64,000 nucleotides of DNA from Mycobacterium stomatepiae (GCF_010731715.1 NZ_AP022587.1:4774001-4838000); one strand, 5' to 3'. Positions 18,371 through 27,794 are shown, counted from the stretch's first letter. Notes: generated by a model not told the origin, from the letters alone. Numbers and translations: made by a program.

Positions 18371-19631
18371 TGCGCTGGCGCTCCTTGACGTAGTTGGCGG
18401 TCGTGTGGTGCAGATGACGGATCAGGACTTCCTGATCGCAGAGCAGGAACTCCTTGACGGCGCGGGTGCCGATCATCGTCTGGGTGGCTTCCAGAGTATT
18501 GGCGTCCTGCAGCGCGTACTCCTTGAACGTCACGGCGGCTAGTTCCTGGGCCAGGCGTTCCCGCGCGTTGCGCGGCGGCACGAAGTACAGCGACGACTCG
18601 AAGATGTGTTTGTCCACCGCGGTCGGCCAGTAGTGGTAGGTCAGGTACCAGCCCGGCTCCCAGATCAGCAGCATGAAGTTCGGGTAGAACAGCCACGAGT
18701 CGATGCCCCACTGCGGCACCCGCTTCACGTTGACACCCGGTGGCAGCTCCAGGTTCTCGATGATCTCCGGCTTGTCCCACGGGCCGAACAGCCCGCTGCG
18801 CAGCACCTGGTCCATCGGTTTGACCATGGACATGTCGGTGGGCGGTGCCTGACCACCCCAGGTCGACTGCAGGTTGTGCGGGCCGGCCAGCTCGTAGTGC
18901 AGCGCCTCGTAGCCGTACTTCTGGATCTTGGCGGCTTCTTCCTTGGTGCACTGCCCCTGATGCAGGATCGGCGCGTGGTAGAACTCGACGAACGCGTCGA
19001 TGAACAGCTTCCAGTTGCTGCCGACCTCGGCCCGGTAGGAGTAAGTCTCGGTCATCTCACCGAACGGGTAACCCTCGATGCTCTTGGCCAGCGGCCCGAG
19101 GTAGTCGATGAGCGGAGCCGCGTTGTCGTCGAAGTTGATGAAGATGAAGCCTTCCCACACCTCGCAACGCACGGGGGCCAGGCCGTAGTTCGCCTTGTCG
19201 AGGTTGAAGAACTCGTCTTCCTGCTGGACGAAGGTCAGGTCGCCATCGAGGCTGTAGCGCCAGGCGTGGTACTTGCAGGTGAACTGGCGGCAGGTGCCGG
19301 ACGTCTCCTCGTTGGGAAAGTCGTTCCACACCAACTTGTTTCCGCGGTGACGGCAGACGTTGTGGTACGCCTTGACGGTCCCGTCCTTGGTCTTGGTGAT
19401 GATTACCGACGTGCCCTTGCCGGCCGACGGCAGTTCCCGGGTGAAGTAGCTGCCGGTCTTCGGGAGTCGCTCGACCCGGCCGACGTTGAGCCAGGTCTTC
19501 TTGAACACCGCGTCGCGTTCGGCCTCGAAGAACGCCGGATCGATCGAGTCGGTGTAGTCGACCGGCGCGGTGCCCAGGTCGGGATAGTTTTCTGTCCAGC
19601 TGCCGGCGGCCGGCTTGGGGAAGTGAGCCAC
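18354..19631 (-). CDS. Rieske non-heme iron oxygenase, alpha subunit
   Basis: A 425-residue ring-hydroxylating oxygenase catalytic subunit. The Rieske [2Fe-2S] motif is CRHRGN with CKYHAW (C-x-H and C-x2-H, about residues 93-121). The mononuclear iron site includes EFYHAPILH. The C-terminal domain is the usual substrate cap. No reductase lies in the operon, so electrons must come from elsewhere; candidates in the window are the ferredoxins and the NuoF-like protein. It would oxygenate a ring or an N/O-alkyl group (family-level statement). Confidence 0.9.
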   Translation of the reverse strand: MAHFPKPAAGSWTENYPDLGTAPVDYTDSIDPAFFEAERDAVFKKTWLNVGRVERLPKTGSYFTRELPSAGKGTSVIITKTKDGTVKAYHNVCRHRGNKLVWNDFPNEETSGTCRQFTCKYHAWRYSLDGDLTFVQQEDEFFNLDKANYGLAPVRCEVWEGFIFINFDDNAAPLIDYLGPLAKSIEGYPFGEMTETYSYRAEVGSNWKLFIDAFVEFYHAPILHQGQCTKEEAAKIQKYGYEALHYELAGPHNLQSTWGGQAPPTDMSMVKPMDQVLRSGLFGPWDKPEIIENLELPPGVNVKRVPQWGIDSWLFYPNFMLLIWEPGWYLTYHYWPTAVDKHIFESSLYFVPPRNARERLAQELAAVTFKEYALQDANTLEATQTMIGTRAVKEFLLCDQEVLIRHLHHTTANYVKERQRNGVTV

Positions 19632-19652
19632 GGTTCTGCCTCTCTGGTCCGT

Positions 19653-20177
19653 CTAGTCGTGCTCGAGCTGTATGCCGAAAGTCTTGAAAGCCATGGCCAG
19701 CAGGGCGTAACAGCCGACCGTGAAAACGAAGTCCATGAGCTGCTGATCGCTGAGGCGTTCGCCGAGTGCCGCCCACGTTTCGTCGGACAGCCGCGATTTC
19801 TCGTCCAGCTCGTCGACGGCGGTGAGCACCGTGCGGTCGAACTCGTCCAGGTGGCCGGCGCCCTCGCCGGCAAAGGACTGCACCGCCTCGATCTGTTCGT
19901 CGGTGATCCCAGCGTCCTCGGCCATGCTGACGTGGTGCGACCACTCGTAGGCGCATTCGCGACGGTGCGCGACGCGCAGGATGGCCAGTTCGCGGATGCG
20001 CGTCGGCAGCGTGGACGTCGTCAACAGATGGAGGTTGAACCGGAGAAACGCCTTGGCCAGGGCCGGGTGGTGAGCCAGCGTGGACAGCGCGTTGTTGGTG
20101 TCCGCGCCACGCATCGCCGAGAGCGCCTGCTGGGTAGCCTCGTCCCACTGACCCGCGGGCAGCGGCGGCAAGCGCAT
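19653..20177 (-). CDS. Carboxymuconolactone decarboxylase/AhpD-like protein
   Basis: A 174-residue all-helical protein of the carboxymuconolactone decarboxylase family. The motif RELAILRVAHRRECAYEW followed by HH is typical of the CMD/AhpD helix pair, but only one cysteine is present, not the CxxC of peroxidases, so a decarboxylase or lactone-handling role is more likely. ATG 20177 has GAGAGGAAG upstream. It is the first gene of the operon 20177-14468. Operator B3 lies 23 bp upstream, right after a TATAAAT -10-like box (20215-20221, minus). Confidence 0.8.
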   Translation of the reverse strand: MRLPPLPAGQWDEATQQALSAMRGADTNNALSTLAHHPALAKAFLRFNLHLLTTSTLPTRIRELAILRVAHRRECAYEWSHHVSMAEDAGITDEQIEAVQSFAGEGAGHLDEFDRTVLTAVDELDEKSRLSDETWAALGERLSDQQLMDFVFTVGCYALLAMAFKTFGIQLEHD

Positions 20178-20199
20178 CGACGGCTTCCTCTCGGCGAAA

Positions 20200-20214
20200 G
20201 AGAATCAGATTCTC
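20200..20214. promoter_or_regulatory. Operator B3, perfect GAGAATnnnATTCTC
   Basis: GAGAATCAGATTCTC is a perfect palindrome around a single A. It lies immediately downstream of a TATAAAT box on the minus strand, covering the expected transcription start of the operon 20177-14468. A repressor here would block initiation. Confidence 0.85.
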
Positions 20215-20594
20215 ATTTATAACTAACAGATTTGCATGATTAGTTCGGTTGGTCAATGCCGGCGGTTAGTCGTCGGAAGCTGGGCGGGCACGCTCGCCGC
20301 CGTGAGCCCGCCTGTCGCCGGTCGGCGTGAGCCCGCCCGTGCGTGCTGAACAAATGTTTGGTTTTATCTTCGGACTCGAGCCCGGTGATGACCTTTCCGC
20401 GATCGCGTAGTCGCACGTGAGAGGGCGATCCGCACCGAAGCGGTGTATACCGGAAGAGTGTCCGCATTTGCCCGACCGGCCTTGCGGATGTTGATTCTCA
20501 CCTGGCGAGAAGCTAGTTTTCAGAGGTAGCGGACGACCCCACGGCCGGCGTTCCCGAAGCAGACTGCACGTGGATCCGATGGAGAGGGAAGCTC
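20215..20594. other. Intergenic region between divergent operons
   Basis: About 380 bp without a convincing gene. It contains the -10 of the minus-strand operon, a short direct repeat (20301-20337), a GGCGGGC/GCCCGCC inverted repeat (20283-20289 and 20306-20312), and a GATTCTC half-site at 20493-20499 that matches the right half of the GAGAAT operator. An AGAGGGAAG ribosome site precedes the ATG at 20595. Confidence 0.6.
20301..20337. repeat. Short direct repeat
   Basis: CGTGAGCCCGCC occurs at 20301-20312 and again at 20326-20337, 25 bp apart. Only two copies are present, with no array structure and no known role. Confidence 0.5.
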
Positions 20595-21893
20595 ATGAAT
20601 AAAGAAGACATGATGCTGATCAGCGTCGATGACCACACTGTCGAGCCGCCCGACATGTTCAAGAACAACCTGCCGAAGAAGTATCAGGACGACGCTCCGC
20701 GGCTGGTGCACAACGCCGACGGTTCGGACATGTGGAAGTTCCGCGACACCGTGATCCCGAACGTGGCGCTCAACGCGGTCGCGGGTCGTCCGAAGGAGGA
20801 GTACGGCATCGAGCCGACCGGGCTCGATGAGATTCGGCCGGGCTGTTACAACGTCGATGAGCGGGTCAAGGACATGAACGCCGGTGGCATTCTGGCGTCC
20901 ATCTGTTTCCCGTCCTTCCCCGGCTTCGCCGGTCGCCTGTTCGCGACCGAGGACCACGACTTCTCGATCGCGCTGGTGCAGGCCTACAACGACTGGCACA
21001 TCGACGAGTGGTGTGGCGCGTACCCGGCGCGGTTCATCCCGATGGCCATTCCGGTGATCTGGGATGCCGAGGCGTGCGCCGCCGAGGTGCGCCGGGTGTC
21101 GAAGAAGGGCGTGCACGCGCTGACGTTCACCGAGAACCCGGCCGCGATGGGCTATCCGAGCTTCCACGACGAGTACTGGAACCCGCTGTGGAAGGCCCTG
21201 GTCGACACCGACACGGTGATGAACGTGCACATCGGATCGTCGGGCCGGTTGGCGATCACCGCCCCGGACGCGCCGATGGACGTGATGATCACGCTGCAGC
21301 CGATGAACATCGTGCAGGCCGCCGCCGACCTGTTGTGGTCGCGGCCGATCAAGGAGTACCCCGACCTCAAGATCGCGCTGTCCGAGGGTGGCACCGGCTG
21401 GATTCCCTATTTCCTGGAGCGCGCCGACCGGACCTACGAGATGCACTCGGCCTGGACGCACCAGGACTTCAAGGGCAAGCTGCCCAGCGAGGTCTTCCGC
21501 GACCACTTCCTGACCTGCTTCATCAGCGACAAGGTCGGCGTGGCGCTGCGCAACATGATCGGCATCGACAACATCTGCTGGGAAGCCGACTACCCGCACA
21601 GCGACTCGATGTGGCCGGGCGCGCCCGAGGAACTCTGGGATGTGTTGTCGCTGAGCAACGTTCCCGACGACGAGATCAACAAGATGACTTACCAGAACGC
21701 CATGCGCTGGTACTCGTTCGACCCGTTCACTCACATCAGCCGCGAGCAGGCCACGGTGGGCGCGCTGCGTCAGGCCGCGGAGGGCCACGACGTGTCCATC
21801 AAGGCGCAGGGCCACGAAAAGGACGCCCGCGGCGGCTCGTCGTTCGCCGACTTCGCGGCCAACGCGAAAGCCCTTTCCGGCAACAAGGACTGA
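20595..21893 (+). CDS. Amidohydrolase family 2 (PF04909) metalloenzyme
   Basis: A 432-residue amidohydrolase with N-terminal SVDDHTVEP, an internal VHIGSSG, and the C-terminal WEADYPHSDSMWP with the conserved Asp. The charged tail after about residue 385 is longer than in its relatives here. Related enzymes include hydrolases of ring-cleavage products and decarboxylases. It leads an operon with acyl-CoA dehydrogenase, enoyl-CoA hydratase and thiolase, so it probably acts just before or within beta-oxidation of the product (inference). Confidence 0.87.
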   Translation: MNKEDMMLISVDDHTVEPPDMFKNNLPKKYQDDAPRLVHNADGSDMWKFRDTVIPNVALNAVAGRPKEEYGIEPTGLDEIRPGCYNVDERVKDMNAGGILASICFPSFPGFAGRLFATEDHDFSIALVQAYNDWHIDEWCGAYPARFIPMAIPVIWDAEACAAEVRRVSKKGVHALTFTENPAAMGYPSFHDEYWNPLWKALVDTDTVMNVHIGSSGRLAITAPDAPMDVMITLQPMNIVQAAADLLWSRPIKEYPDLKIALSEGGTGWIPYFLERADRTYEMHSAWTHQDFKGKLPSEVFRDHFLTCFISDKVGVALRNMIGIDNICWEADYPHSDSMWPGAPEELWDVLSLSNVPDDEINKMTYQNAMRWYSFDPFTHISREQATVGALRQAAEGHDVSIKAQGHEKDARGGSSFADFAANAKALSGNKD

Positions 21894-21948
21894 GGCCCCC
21901 ACCGGAACCCTGGTGCACCGGCGCATGTCGACCTAAGGAGATCTAGCA

Positions 21949-23130
21949 GTGCCCGGCGTTGGGATGAGTTTCGAGCTGACCGACGACCAGGAGCTGATCC
22001 GCAAGTCGGTCGCCGAACTGGCGCGGAAATTCGATGACCAGTACTGGATGGAGAAGGACCAGGCGCACGAATTTCCGACAGAGTTCTATGCCGCCATAGC
22101 CCAGGGTGGCTGGCTTGGCATGACGATTCCGACCGAATACGGGGGCCACGGCCTCGGAATCACCGAAGCCACACTGCTGCTCGAAGAGGTCGCCAAGTCC
22201 GGCGGGGCGATGAACGCGGCCAGCGCGATTCACCTGTCGATCTTCGGCATGCAGCCGGTCGTCGTGCACGGCTCCGACGAACTCAAGGCGCGCACGCTGC
22301 CGACGGTCGCCAACGGTGAGGTGCACGTCTGCTTCGGGGTCACCGAACCCGGTGCCGGGCTTGACACTTCGCGCATCACCACGTTCGCCAAGCGCGACGG
22401 GGACCGCTACATCGTCAACGGCCGCAAGGTGTGGATCTCCAAGGCGATGGAGTCCGACAAGATCCTGCTGCTGACCCGCACCAAGAGCTATGACGAGGTC
22501 ACCAAGAAGACCGACGGCATGACGCTGTTCCTCACCGACCTCGACCGCAGCCGCGTCGACATCCGGGCGATCCGGAAGATGGGCCGCAACGCCGTCAGCT
22601 CCAACGAGCTGTTCATCGACAACCTCGAGGTGCCGGTCGAGGACCGCGTTGGCGAGGAAGGCAAGGGTTTTCAGTACATCCTCGATGGCCTGAATCCCGA
22701 GCGGATGCTGATCGCGGCCGAGGCGCTGGGGATCGGTCGGGTGGCACTGGAAAAAGCGGTGAAGTACGGCAACGAGCGTGAGGTCTTCGGCCGGCCGATC
22801 GGCATGAACCAGGGCCTGCAGTTTCCGCTCGCGGATTCGCTGGCCCGTCTCGACGCCGCCGAGCTGATGTTACGCAAAGCCACCTGGCTCTACGACAACG
22901 GCAAACCCTGTGGGCGCGAAGCGAATACCGCGAAGTACCTTTGCGCCGATGCCGGTTTTGCCGCCGCGGACCGAGCCTTGCAAACCCATGGCGGTATGGG
23001 CTACGCGGAGGAATACCACATCACGCGCTACTTCCGTGAGGCGCGATTGATGAAGATCGCACCGGTCAGCCAGGAGATGATCCTGAACTTCCTGGGATCC
23101 AATGTCCTCAAACTGCCGAGGAGCTACTGA
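21949..23130 (+). CDS. Acyl-CoA dehydrogenase
   Basis: A 393-residue, full-length FAD-dependent acyl-CoA dehydrogenase. Visible are FGVTEPGAGLDTSR in the flavin domain, NGRKVWISKAMESDK, and the C-terminal LQTHGGMGYAEEYHITRYFREARL. GTG 21949 is chosen because AAGGAG (21935-21940) is at ideal spacing; ATG 21964 is an alternative. It introduces the alpha-beta double bond of a CoA ester for the hydratase encoded next. Confidence 0.9.
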   Translation: MPGVGMSFELTDDQELIRKSVAELARKFDDQYWMEKDQAHEFPTEFYAAIAQGGWLGMTIPTEYGGHGLGITEATLLLEEVAKSGGAMNAASAIHLSIFGMQPVVVHGSDELKARTLPTVANGEVHVCFGVTEPGAGLDTSRITTFAKRDGDRYIVNGRKVWISKAMESDKILLLTRTKSYDEVTKKTDGMTLFLTDLDRSRVDIRAIRKMGRNAVSSNELFIDNLEVPVEDRVGEEGKGFQYILDGLNPERMLIAAEALGIGRVALEKAVKYGNEREVFGRPIGMNQGLQFPLADSLARLDAAELMLRKATWLYDNGKPCGREANTAKYLCADAGFAAADRALQTHGGMGYAEEYHITRYFREARLMKIAPVSQEMILNFLGSNVLKLPRSY

Positions 23131-23147
23131 CGTCCGCCGAAGGGCCC

Positions 23148-23939
23148 GTGCTGCTATCCGAGGACCGCGCCGGGGTGCGCACGCTGACCCTCAACCGTCC
23201 GCGCCGCAAAAACGCTATCAACCCCGAGCTGTGGGTCGCGTTGCGCGACGCGCTGCACGCCGCGGGCCGCGACGGCAGCGTGCGTGCGCTGGTGATCACC
23301 GGTGCGGGCGGGGCGTTCTGCTCCGGCGCCGACATCGGGATTCCGGATGACGTCCACCCGAAGTACAAGCTGGCGCGCCTGACCGACGTGGCGTTGGCGC
23401 TACACGAGCTGCCGATTCCGACGGTAGCCAAGGTGACGGGCGTCGCCGTCGGAGCCGGGTGGAATCTGGCGCTGGGCTGCGATCTGGTGGTCGCGACGCC
23501 GGAATCGTCGTTCTCCCAGATCTTTTCCAAGCGCGGCTTGTCGATCGACCTGGGCGGGTCCTGGCTTTTGCCGAAACTCGTCGGCCTACAACAGGCTAAG
23601 CGGCTAGCACTGTTGGCGGAGACCATCGAAGCCGCGGAAGCCCTGGCGATGAATCTGGTCACCTGGGTGGTGCCCCCCGACCACATCGACGCCTTTGTCG
23701 AGGACCTTGCCGGCCGGCTCGCGGCCGGGCCGCCATTCGCGCTCGCGCAGACCAAGGCGCTGCTGAACGAGGGCGCCGACAGCACCCTGCGCGACGCGCT
23801 GGCCAACGAGGCGCGCGCACAGATCGGCAATTTTGCGACAGTGGATGCGGCCGCGGCGTACGCCGCCTTCAGCGAGCGACGGGAACCGACGTTTACTGGT
23901 GGGTGGGCGCTATCGAAATCTGAGCGGGAATCGGAGTAG
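23148..23939 (+). CDS. Enoyl-CoA hydratase/isomerase family protein
   Basis: A 263-residue crotonase-fold protein. The oxyanion-hole segments are GAFCSGADI and TGVAVGAGWNLALGCDLV. In the second, the usual catalytic Glu position of hydratases is not obvious, so it may be an isomerase or a hydrolase. GTG at 23148 is the only sensible start and lies 18 bp after the acyl-CoA dehydrogenase. It works between that dehydrogenase and the thiolase. Confidence 0.85.
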   Translation: MLLSEDRAGVRTLTLNRPRRKNAINPELWVALRDALHAAGRDGSVRALVITGAGGAFCSGADIGIPDDVHPKYKLARLTDVALALHELPIPTVAKVTGVAVGAGWNLALGCDLVVATPESSFSQIFSKRGLSIDLGGSWLLPKLVGLQQAKRLALLAETIEAAEALAMNLVTWVVPPDHIDAFVEDLAGRLAAGPPFALAQTKALLNEGADSTLRDALANEARAQIGNFATVDAAAAYAAFSERREPTFTGGWALSKSERESE

Positions 23940-23943
23940 AGGT

Positions 23944-25092
23944 ATGCGAGAGACGGTCATCGTCGAGGCGGTGCGCACGCCGGTCGGAAAGCGCAATGGC
24001 GGGCTGTCGAGCATGCACGCCGCGGACCTGTCCGCGATCGTCCTCAACGAGCTGATGGAGCGCGCCGGGGTAGGGCCGGACATCGTCGACGACGTGATCT
24101 GGGGATGCGTCTCCCAGGTCGGCGACCAGTCCAGCAACATCGGGCGCTACGCGGTGCTGGCCGCCGGCTGGCCGGAGAGCATCCCGGGGACGACGGTCAA
24201 CCGGGCCTGCGGGTCCAGCCAGCAGGCCCTCGACTTCGCGGTGCAGGCGGTGATGTCGGGCCAGCAAGACGTCGTCGTCGCCGGCGGTGTTGAGGTCATG
24301 AGCCGGGTTCCGCTGGGTGCGGCCAGGGCAACCGGCATGCCCTATGGACCGAGAGTTCTAGCCCGCTACGACGACTTCTCGTTCAACCAGGGTCTGTCGG
24401 CGGAGATGATCGCCAAGAAGTGGGGCTTCTCACGCACCCAGCTCGACGAGTACTCCGCCCAGTCGCACGAGCGGGCCGCGGCGGCCCAGGACGCCAAAGC
24501 CTTCATCGAGCAGATGGTCCCGGTGTTCGTCGAGGACGGATCGATCGTCAACGCCGACGAGGGCGTGCGACGGGGCACCAGCGTCGAGAAGCTGGCCGCG
24601 CTCAAGCCCGCGTTCACCGAAGACGGCATGATCCACGCGGGCAACTCCTCGCAGATCTCCGACGGTGCGGCGGCGCTGCTGGTGATGACGTCGGAGATGG
24701 CGCTCAATCTTGGGTTGGCGCCCATCGTGCGTTACCGCGCCGGGGCTGTCACCGGAGCGGATCCGGTGCTGATGCTCACCGGCCCCATTCCGGCCACCGA
24801 GAAGGTGCTCAACAAGGCCGGCGTCCCGCTGGCGGAAGTCGGCGCGTTCGAGGTCAACGAGGCCTTCGCGCCGGTTCCGCTGGCATGGATCGTCGAGACC
24901 GGCGCCGATCCGAGCCGGGTCAATCCGCTGGGCGGCGCGATCGCGCTGGGGCACCCGCTGGGCGCGTCCGGCGCGGTGCTGATGACGCGGTTGGTGCACC
25001 ACATGCGCGATAACGGGATTCGCTACGGACTGCAGACCATGTGTGAGGGCGGGGGCACGGCCAATGCCACTCTGGTCGAGCTGGTCGCCTGA
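23944..25092 (+). CDS. Acetyl-CoA acetyltransferase (thiolase)
   Basis: A 382-residue degradative or biosynthetic thiolase with the full catalytic set: nucleophile Cys89 (NRACGSSQQ), the conserved ALGHPLGASGA His, and the C-terminal CEGGGTANAT Cys. It should cleave a 3-ketoacyl-CoA in the last step of the operon's beta-oxidation cycle. It starts 4 bp after the hydratase stop. No terminator is obvious after it. Confidence 0.92.
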   Translation: MRETVIVEAVRTPVGKRNGGLSSMHAADLSAIVLNELMERAGVGPDIVDDVIWGCVSQVGDQSSNIGRYAVLAAGWPESIPGTTVNRACGSSQQALDFAVQAVMSGQQDVVVAGGVEVMSRVPLGAARATGMPYGPRVLARYDDFSFNQGLSAEMIAKKWGFSRTQLDEYSAQSHERAAAAQDAKAFIEQMVPVFVEDGSIVNADEGVRRGTSVEKLAALKPAFTEDGMIHAGNSSQISDGAAALLVMTSEMALNLGLAPIVRYRAGAVTGADPVLMLTGPIPATEKVLNKAGVPLAEVGAFEVNEAFAPVPLAWIVETGADPSRVNPLGGAIALGHPLGASGAVLMTRLVHHMRDNGIRYGLQTMCEGGGTANATLVELVA

Positions 25093-25147
25093 CGCCGAAC
25101 GAAATCCTTTTTAAGAGTCCGCGTGAGACCCTTGTCACAGCGGCGCA

Positions 25148-25179
25148 AACCTACCTACTGTGTGTTCACTAGGTTGGTT
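25148..25179. promoter_or_regulatory. Candidate operator of the TetR gene at 25208
   Basis: AACCTACCTA and TAGGTTGGTT are complementary at nine of ten positions and are separated by 12 bp, which also contain an inner GTG/CAC dyad. The site lies 28 bp before the TetR start codon and is unlike the other palindromes of the window, so it probably serves only this regulator. Confidence 0.6.
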
Positions 25180-25207
25180 CGGCCCGCCAATCTGTCAAAG
25201 GAGTCTG

Positions 25208-25837
25208 GTGCCCGACGCACGGCGTTACGACACACTTCTCGCCAAAGGTGAGGACCGCAAGGAGCGGATCCTCGCGGTCGCGCAGCGCCTCCTCACCCGC
25301 AACGGCTGGCGCAACACCACCTTGGCCCAGATCGCCGGCGAGGCCGGCGTCACCCCCGCGGGGCTGCTGCATCACTTCGCGTCCAAGGAGCAGTTGCTGC
25401 ACGCGGTCCTGGACGCCCGCGACCAGGACGACGATTCGCACGCCGACCGGACCGGCGACCTGTTGGCCCAGATCTCCGCGGTGGCGGACCGATTCAGCCG
25501 GGCGCCCGAATCGGTCGGAGCGTTCACGGTGCTGCTGGTCGAGAACGTCCTCCCCGACGCCCCGCTGCACGACCGCATGCTCGACCGGCATCGGCAAGCC
25601 GTCGACATCGTCGCCGAGCTGATCCGTACCGGTCAGGCCGACGGCCGTTACCGCGCGGACATAGACCCCGCCATCAAGGCAGTGGAAATACTCGCCTTCG
25701 TCCACGGAATGGAAACCACATGGTTGCTCGATCCTTCGACACCTCTGGCCGAGGTGTTCAAGCAGTACGCCGAGACGCTGGCGCGGGACTTCGCTCCCTC
25801 GAAGACGACAGTGAGCAAACCGCCGAGCACGACATGA
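25208..25837 (+). CDS. TetR-family regulator
   Basis: A 209-residue TetR protein. The helix-turn-helix is at about residues 37-64 (TTLAQIAGEAGVTPAGLLHHF, given here as the recognition segment, then SKEQLL). GTG 25208 has AAGGAG at good spacing, and the long upstream extension of the frame is not needed. Its own 32-bp palindrome lies in the promoter. The last bases overlap the start of the next gene (ATGA), so regulator and partner are made together. Confidence 0.85.
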   Translation: MPDARRYDTLLAKGEDRKERILAVAQRLLTRNGWRNTTLAQIAGEAGVTPAGLLHHFASKEQLLHAVLDARDQDDDSHADRTGDLLAQISAVADRFSRAPESVGAFTVLLVENVLPDAPLHDRMLDRHRQAVDIVAELIRTGQADGRYRADIDPAIKAVEILAFVHGMETTWLLDPSTPLAEVFKQYAETLARDFAPSKTTVSKPPSTT

Positions 25838-26349
25838 GGTACCGGCTCGACGTCGTCGCCTCCGGCGTGGTCGACGTGGTGCGGTACGCCGGGGGATGGC
25901 TGTTCGACCGGTCGATGGCCGGATGGGACGTCACCGTGCTGCTCACCGACCTGGCCGACCACCCCGATCTCCGTCCGCTGCAGATCATCGGGGCCCGCAC
26001 CCTCGACCTGGAGCACGCGCTGGAATCGGTCGACGATCGTCCCCACCCGCAGGCCCTGGCGGCCGCGGCGGACCTGGTCGGCTGCGACTCGCGGGTCCGG
26101 CAAGGCGTCTTGCGGGCCCTCGACCATGGCGTCACCGAGGTCACGCTGTGGGGAAACACCTGGCCCGCGGAGCTCGACGGCAGCGTCGGCCTGGTGCAGC
26201 ACCGACTGAGCACGGCCGCGCAGACGTTCAAGGGCAAGGCGCTGGCCGCCGCGGCCATGCCCGAACACTCGATCGGTCATACCGAAAACTTCCGCAGCGG
26301 GCTGCTGGCCTGCCCGTCGGTGGCTGCCGACCTGGTCCCAGCCGGCTGA
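25834..26349 (+). CDS. Unknown protein coupled to TetR
   Basis: A 171-residue soluble protein with no motif I recognise. It begins MRYRLDVVASGVVDVVRYAGGWLF in sequence context and is rich in Asp, Leu and Ala, with few charged clusters and no signal peptide. ATG 25834 overlaps the TetR stop by four bases, which strongly suggests a shared function, perhaps signal handling for the regulator or a target of it. A homology search would be needed to place it. Confidence 0.6.
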   Translation: MRYRLDVVASGVVDVVRYAGGWLFDRSMAGWDVTVLLTDLADHPDLRPLQIIGARTLDLEHALESVDDRPHPQALAAAADLVGCDSRVRQGVLRALDHGVTEVTLWGNTWPAELDGSVGLVQHRLSTAAQTFKGKALAAAAMPEHSIGHTENFRSGLLACPSVAADLVPAG

Positions 26350-26470
26350 TTCCCGTCGCCGACCAGCTCGCGTCCCGGGTTCTGCCGGCAGTTCACTATC
26401 CAGTCCCCGCCCGGTAGCCGCACCCTCGTTGACGACAATCACGCCGTGCGGAAATCTAATACTCGCCTTC

Positions 26471-26485
26471 GAGAGGATCATTCTC
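26471..26485. promoter_or_regulatory. Operator B4, GAGAATnnnATTCTC family
   Basis: GAGAGGATCATTCTC matches 10 of 12 consensus positions, with a perfect right half. It lies 8 bp after a TAATAC -10-like box (26457-26462) and 25 bp before the P450 ATG. Confidence 0.65.
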
Positions 26486-26510
26486 ACTGCTGAGATTCGA
26501 ATGGAGCAAG

Positions 26511-27794
26511 ATGACGAACGACTTCTCCAAGTTGGACTTCTTCCGCGGCAAGGAGCTCGTCGCGGACCCGTACCCCTACTACGAGTCGCTGCGCGAGCAG
26601 TGCCCGGTGGCCCGGGAAGACCACCACGGGGTCACGATGGTGACGGGCTGGGAGGAAGCCTGCGCGGTGCTCAATGACGCCGATACCTGGTCCTCCTGCA
26701 TCTCGGTGACCGGACCGTTCCCGGGCTTTCCGGTCAGCCTCGCGGGCCTGGAAAACAGCGACATCACCGGCCTGATCGAAGAGCATCGCGACGAGCTGCC
26801 GTTCAGCGACCAACTGCCCACCCTCGACCCGCCGACGCACACCAACCACCGGTCCCTGCTGATGCGGCTGATCACCCCCAAGCGCCTCAAGGAGAACGAG
26901 GACGCCATGTGGGCGCTCGCCGATCGGGCGCTCGACGAATTCCTTGCGCCGGGGCACGGCGAATGGATCAAGGGCTTCGCCGGCCCGTTCACCCTCTTGG
27001 TCATCGCCGATTTGCTGGGCGTGCCGATGGAAGACCGTGACAAGTTCGTCAAGGGCATCGCCGAGCACGCCGGTGGCGGCATCGGGGGCACCGGCAAGGA
27101 GTCGCTGTCGCACAGTCCGCTGGAATTCCTGTATGGCCTGTTCTCCGACTATGTCTCCGACCGCCGCCGCGAGCCCCGCGACGACGTGCTGACCGGCCTG
27201 GCGACCGCCACCTTCCCGGACGGTTCGACACCGGAGGTCGAAGACGTCGCGCGCGTTGCCGCCAACGTCTTCTCCGCGGGCCAGGAGACCACGGTGCGGC
27301 TGCTCGGTGCCGCGCTGCAGACGCTCGGGGAGCGCCCCGACATCCAGGCCCAGCTGCGCAAGGACCGCAGCTTGCTGCCCAATTTCATCGAAGAGTCGCT
27401 GCGTCACGAGAGCCCGGTCAAGGGCGACTTCCGGATGAACCGGCGGCCCGTCAACGTCGGAGGCGTCGACCTGCCTGCCGGAACTACCGTGATGATCGTG
27501 CAGGCCGCCGCCAACCGCGACCCGCGCCGGTTCGAAGACCCCACCACATTCGATCCGGCCCGCAAGAATGCTCGCCAGCACATCTCGTTCGGGCGCGGCA
27601 TTCACAGCTGCCCCGGCGCGCCGCTGGCGCGGGCCGAAACTCGCGTGGCCATCGAGCGGCTGCTGGATCGCACGACGGACATCAGGATCAACGAGGACGT
27701 GCACGGGTCGGCGAATGATCGCCGCTACCAATATGTTCCGACCTATATCCTGCGTGGTCTCGCCGAATTGCACCTGGAGTTCACGCTGGCATGA
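26511..27794 (+). CDS. Cytochrome P450
   Basis: A 427-residue P450 with I-helix SAGQETT (Gln replaces the more usual His or Asp before Glu-Thr-Thr), K-helix EESLR, and heme loop FGRGIHSCPGAP with axial Cys367. It is coupled by an ATGA overlap to its ferredoxin and is controlled from operator B4. Substrate and CYP family are not assigned. Confidence 0.92.
   Translation: MTNDFSKLDFFRGKELVADPYPYYESLREQCPVAREDHHGVTMVTGWEEACAVLNDADTWSSCISVTGPFPGFPVSLAGLENSDITGLIEEHRDELPFSDQLPTLDPPTHTNHRSLLMRLITPKRLKENEDAMWALADRALDEFLAPGHGEWIKGFAGPFTLLVIADLLGVPMEDRDKFVKGIAEHAGGGIGGTGKESLSHSPLEFLYGLFSDYVSDRRREPRDDVLTGLATATFPDGSTPEVEDVARVAANVFSAGQETTVRLLGAALQTLGERPDIQAQLRKDRSLLPNFIEESLRHESPVKGDFRMNRRPVNVGGVDLPAGTTVMIVQAAANRDPRRFEDPTTFDPARKNARQHISFGRGIHSCPGAPLARAETRVAIERLLDRTTDIRINEDVHGSANDRRYQYVPTYILRGLAELHLEFTLA

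Noticed and set aside
20301..20337. Start of a CRISPR-like or MIRU-like array
   Set aside because: Only two 12-bp copies, 25 bp apart, with no further units and no cas genes.
20485..20499. Tenth GAGAAT operator before the amidohydrolase at 20595
   Set aside because: Only the right half (ATTCTC) is good; the left half matches 2 of 6 positions. Kept as a half-site note only.
20520..21926. Long open frame (468 codons) opposite the amidohydrolase at 20595
   Set aside because: The plus-strand gene has full family motifs and a ribosome site; the antisense product is Arg/Val/His-rich without any domain.
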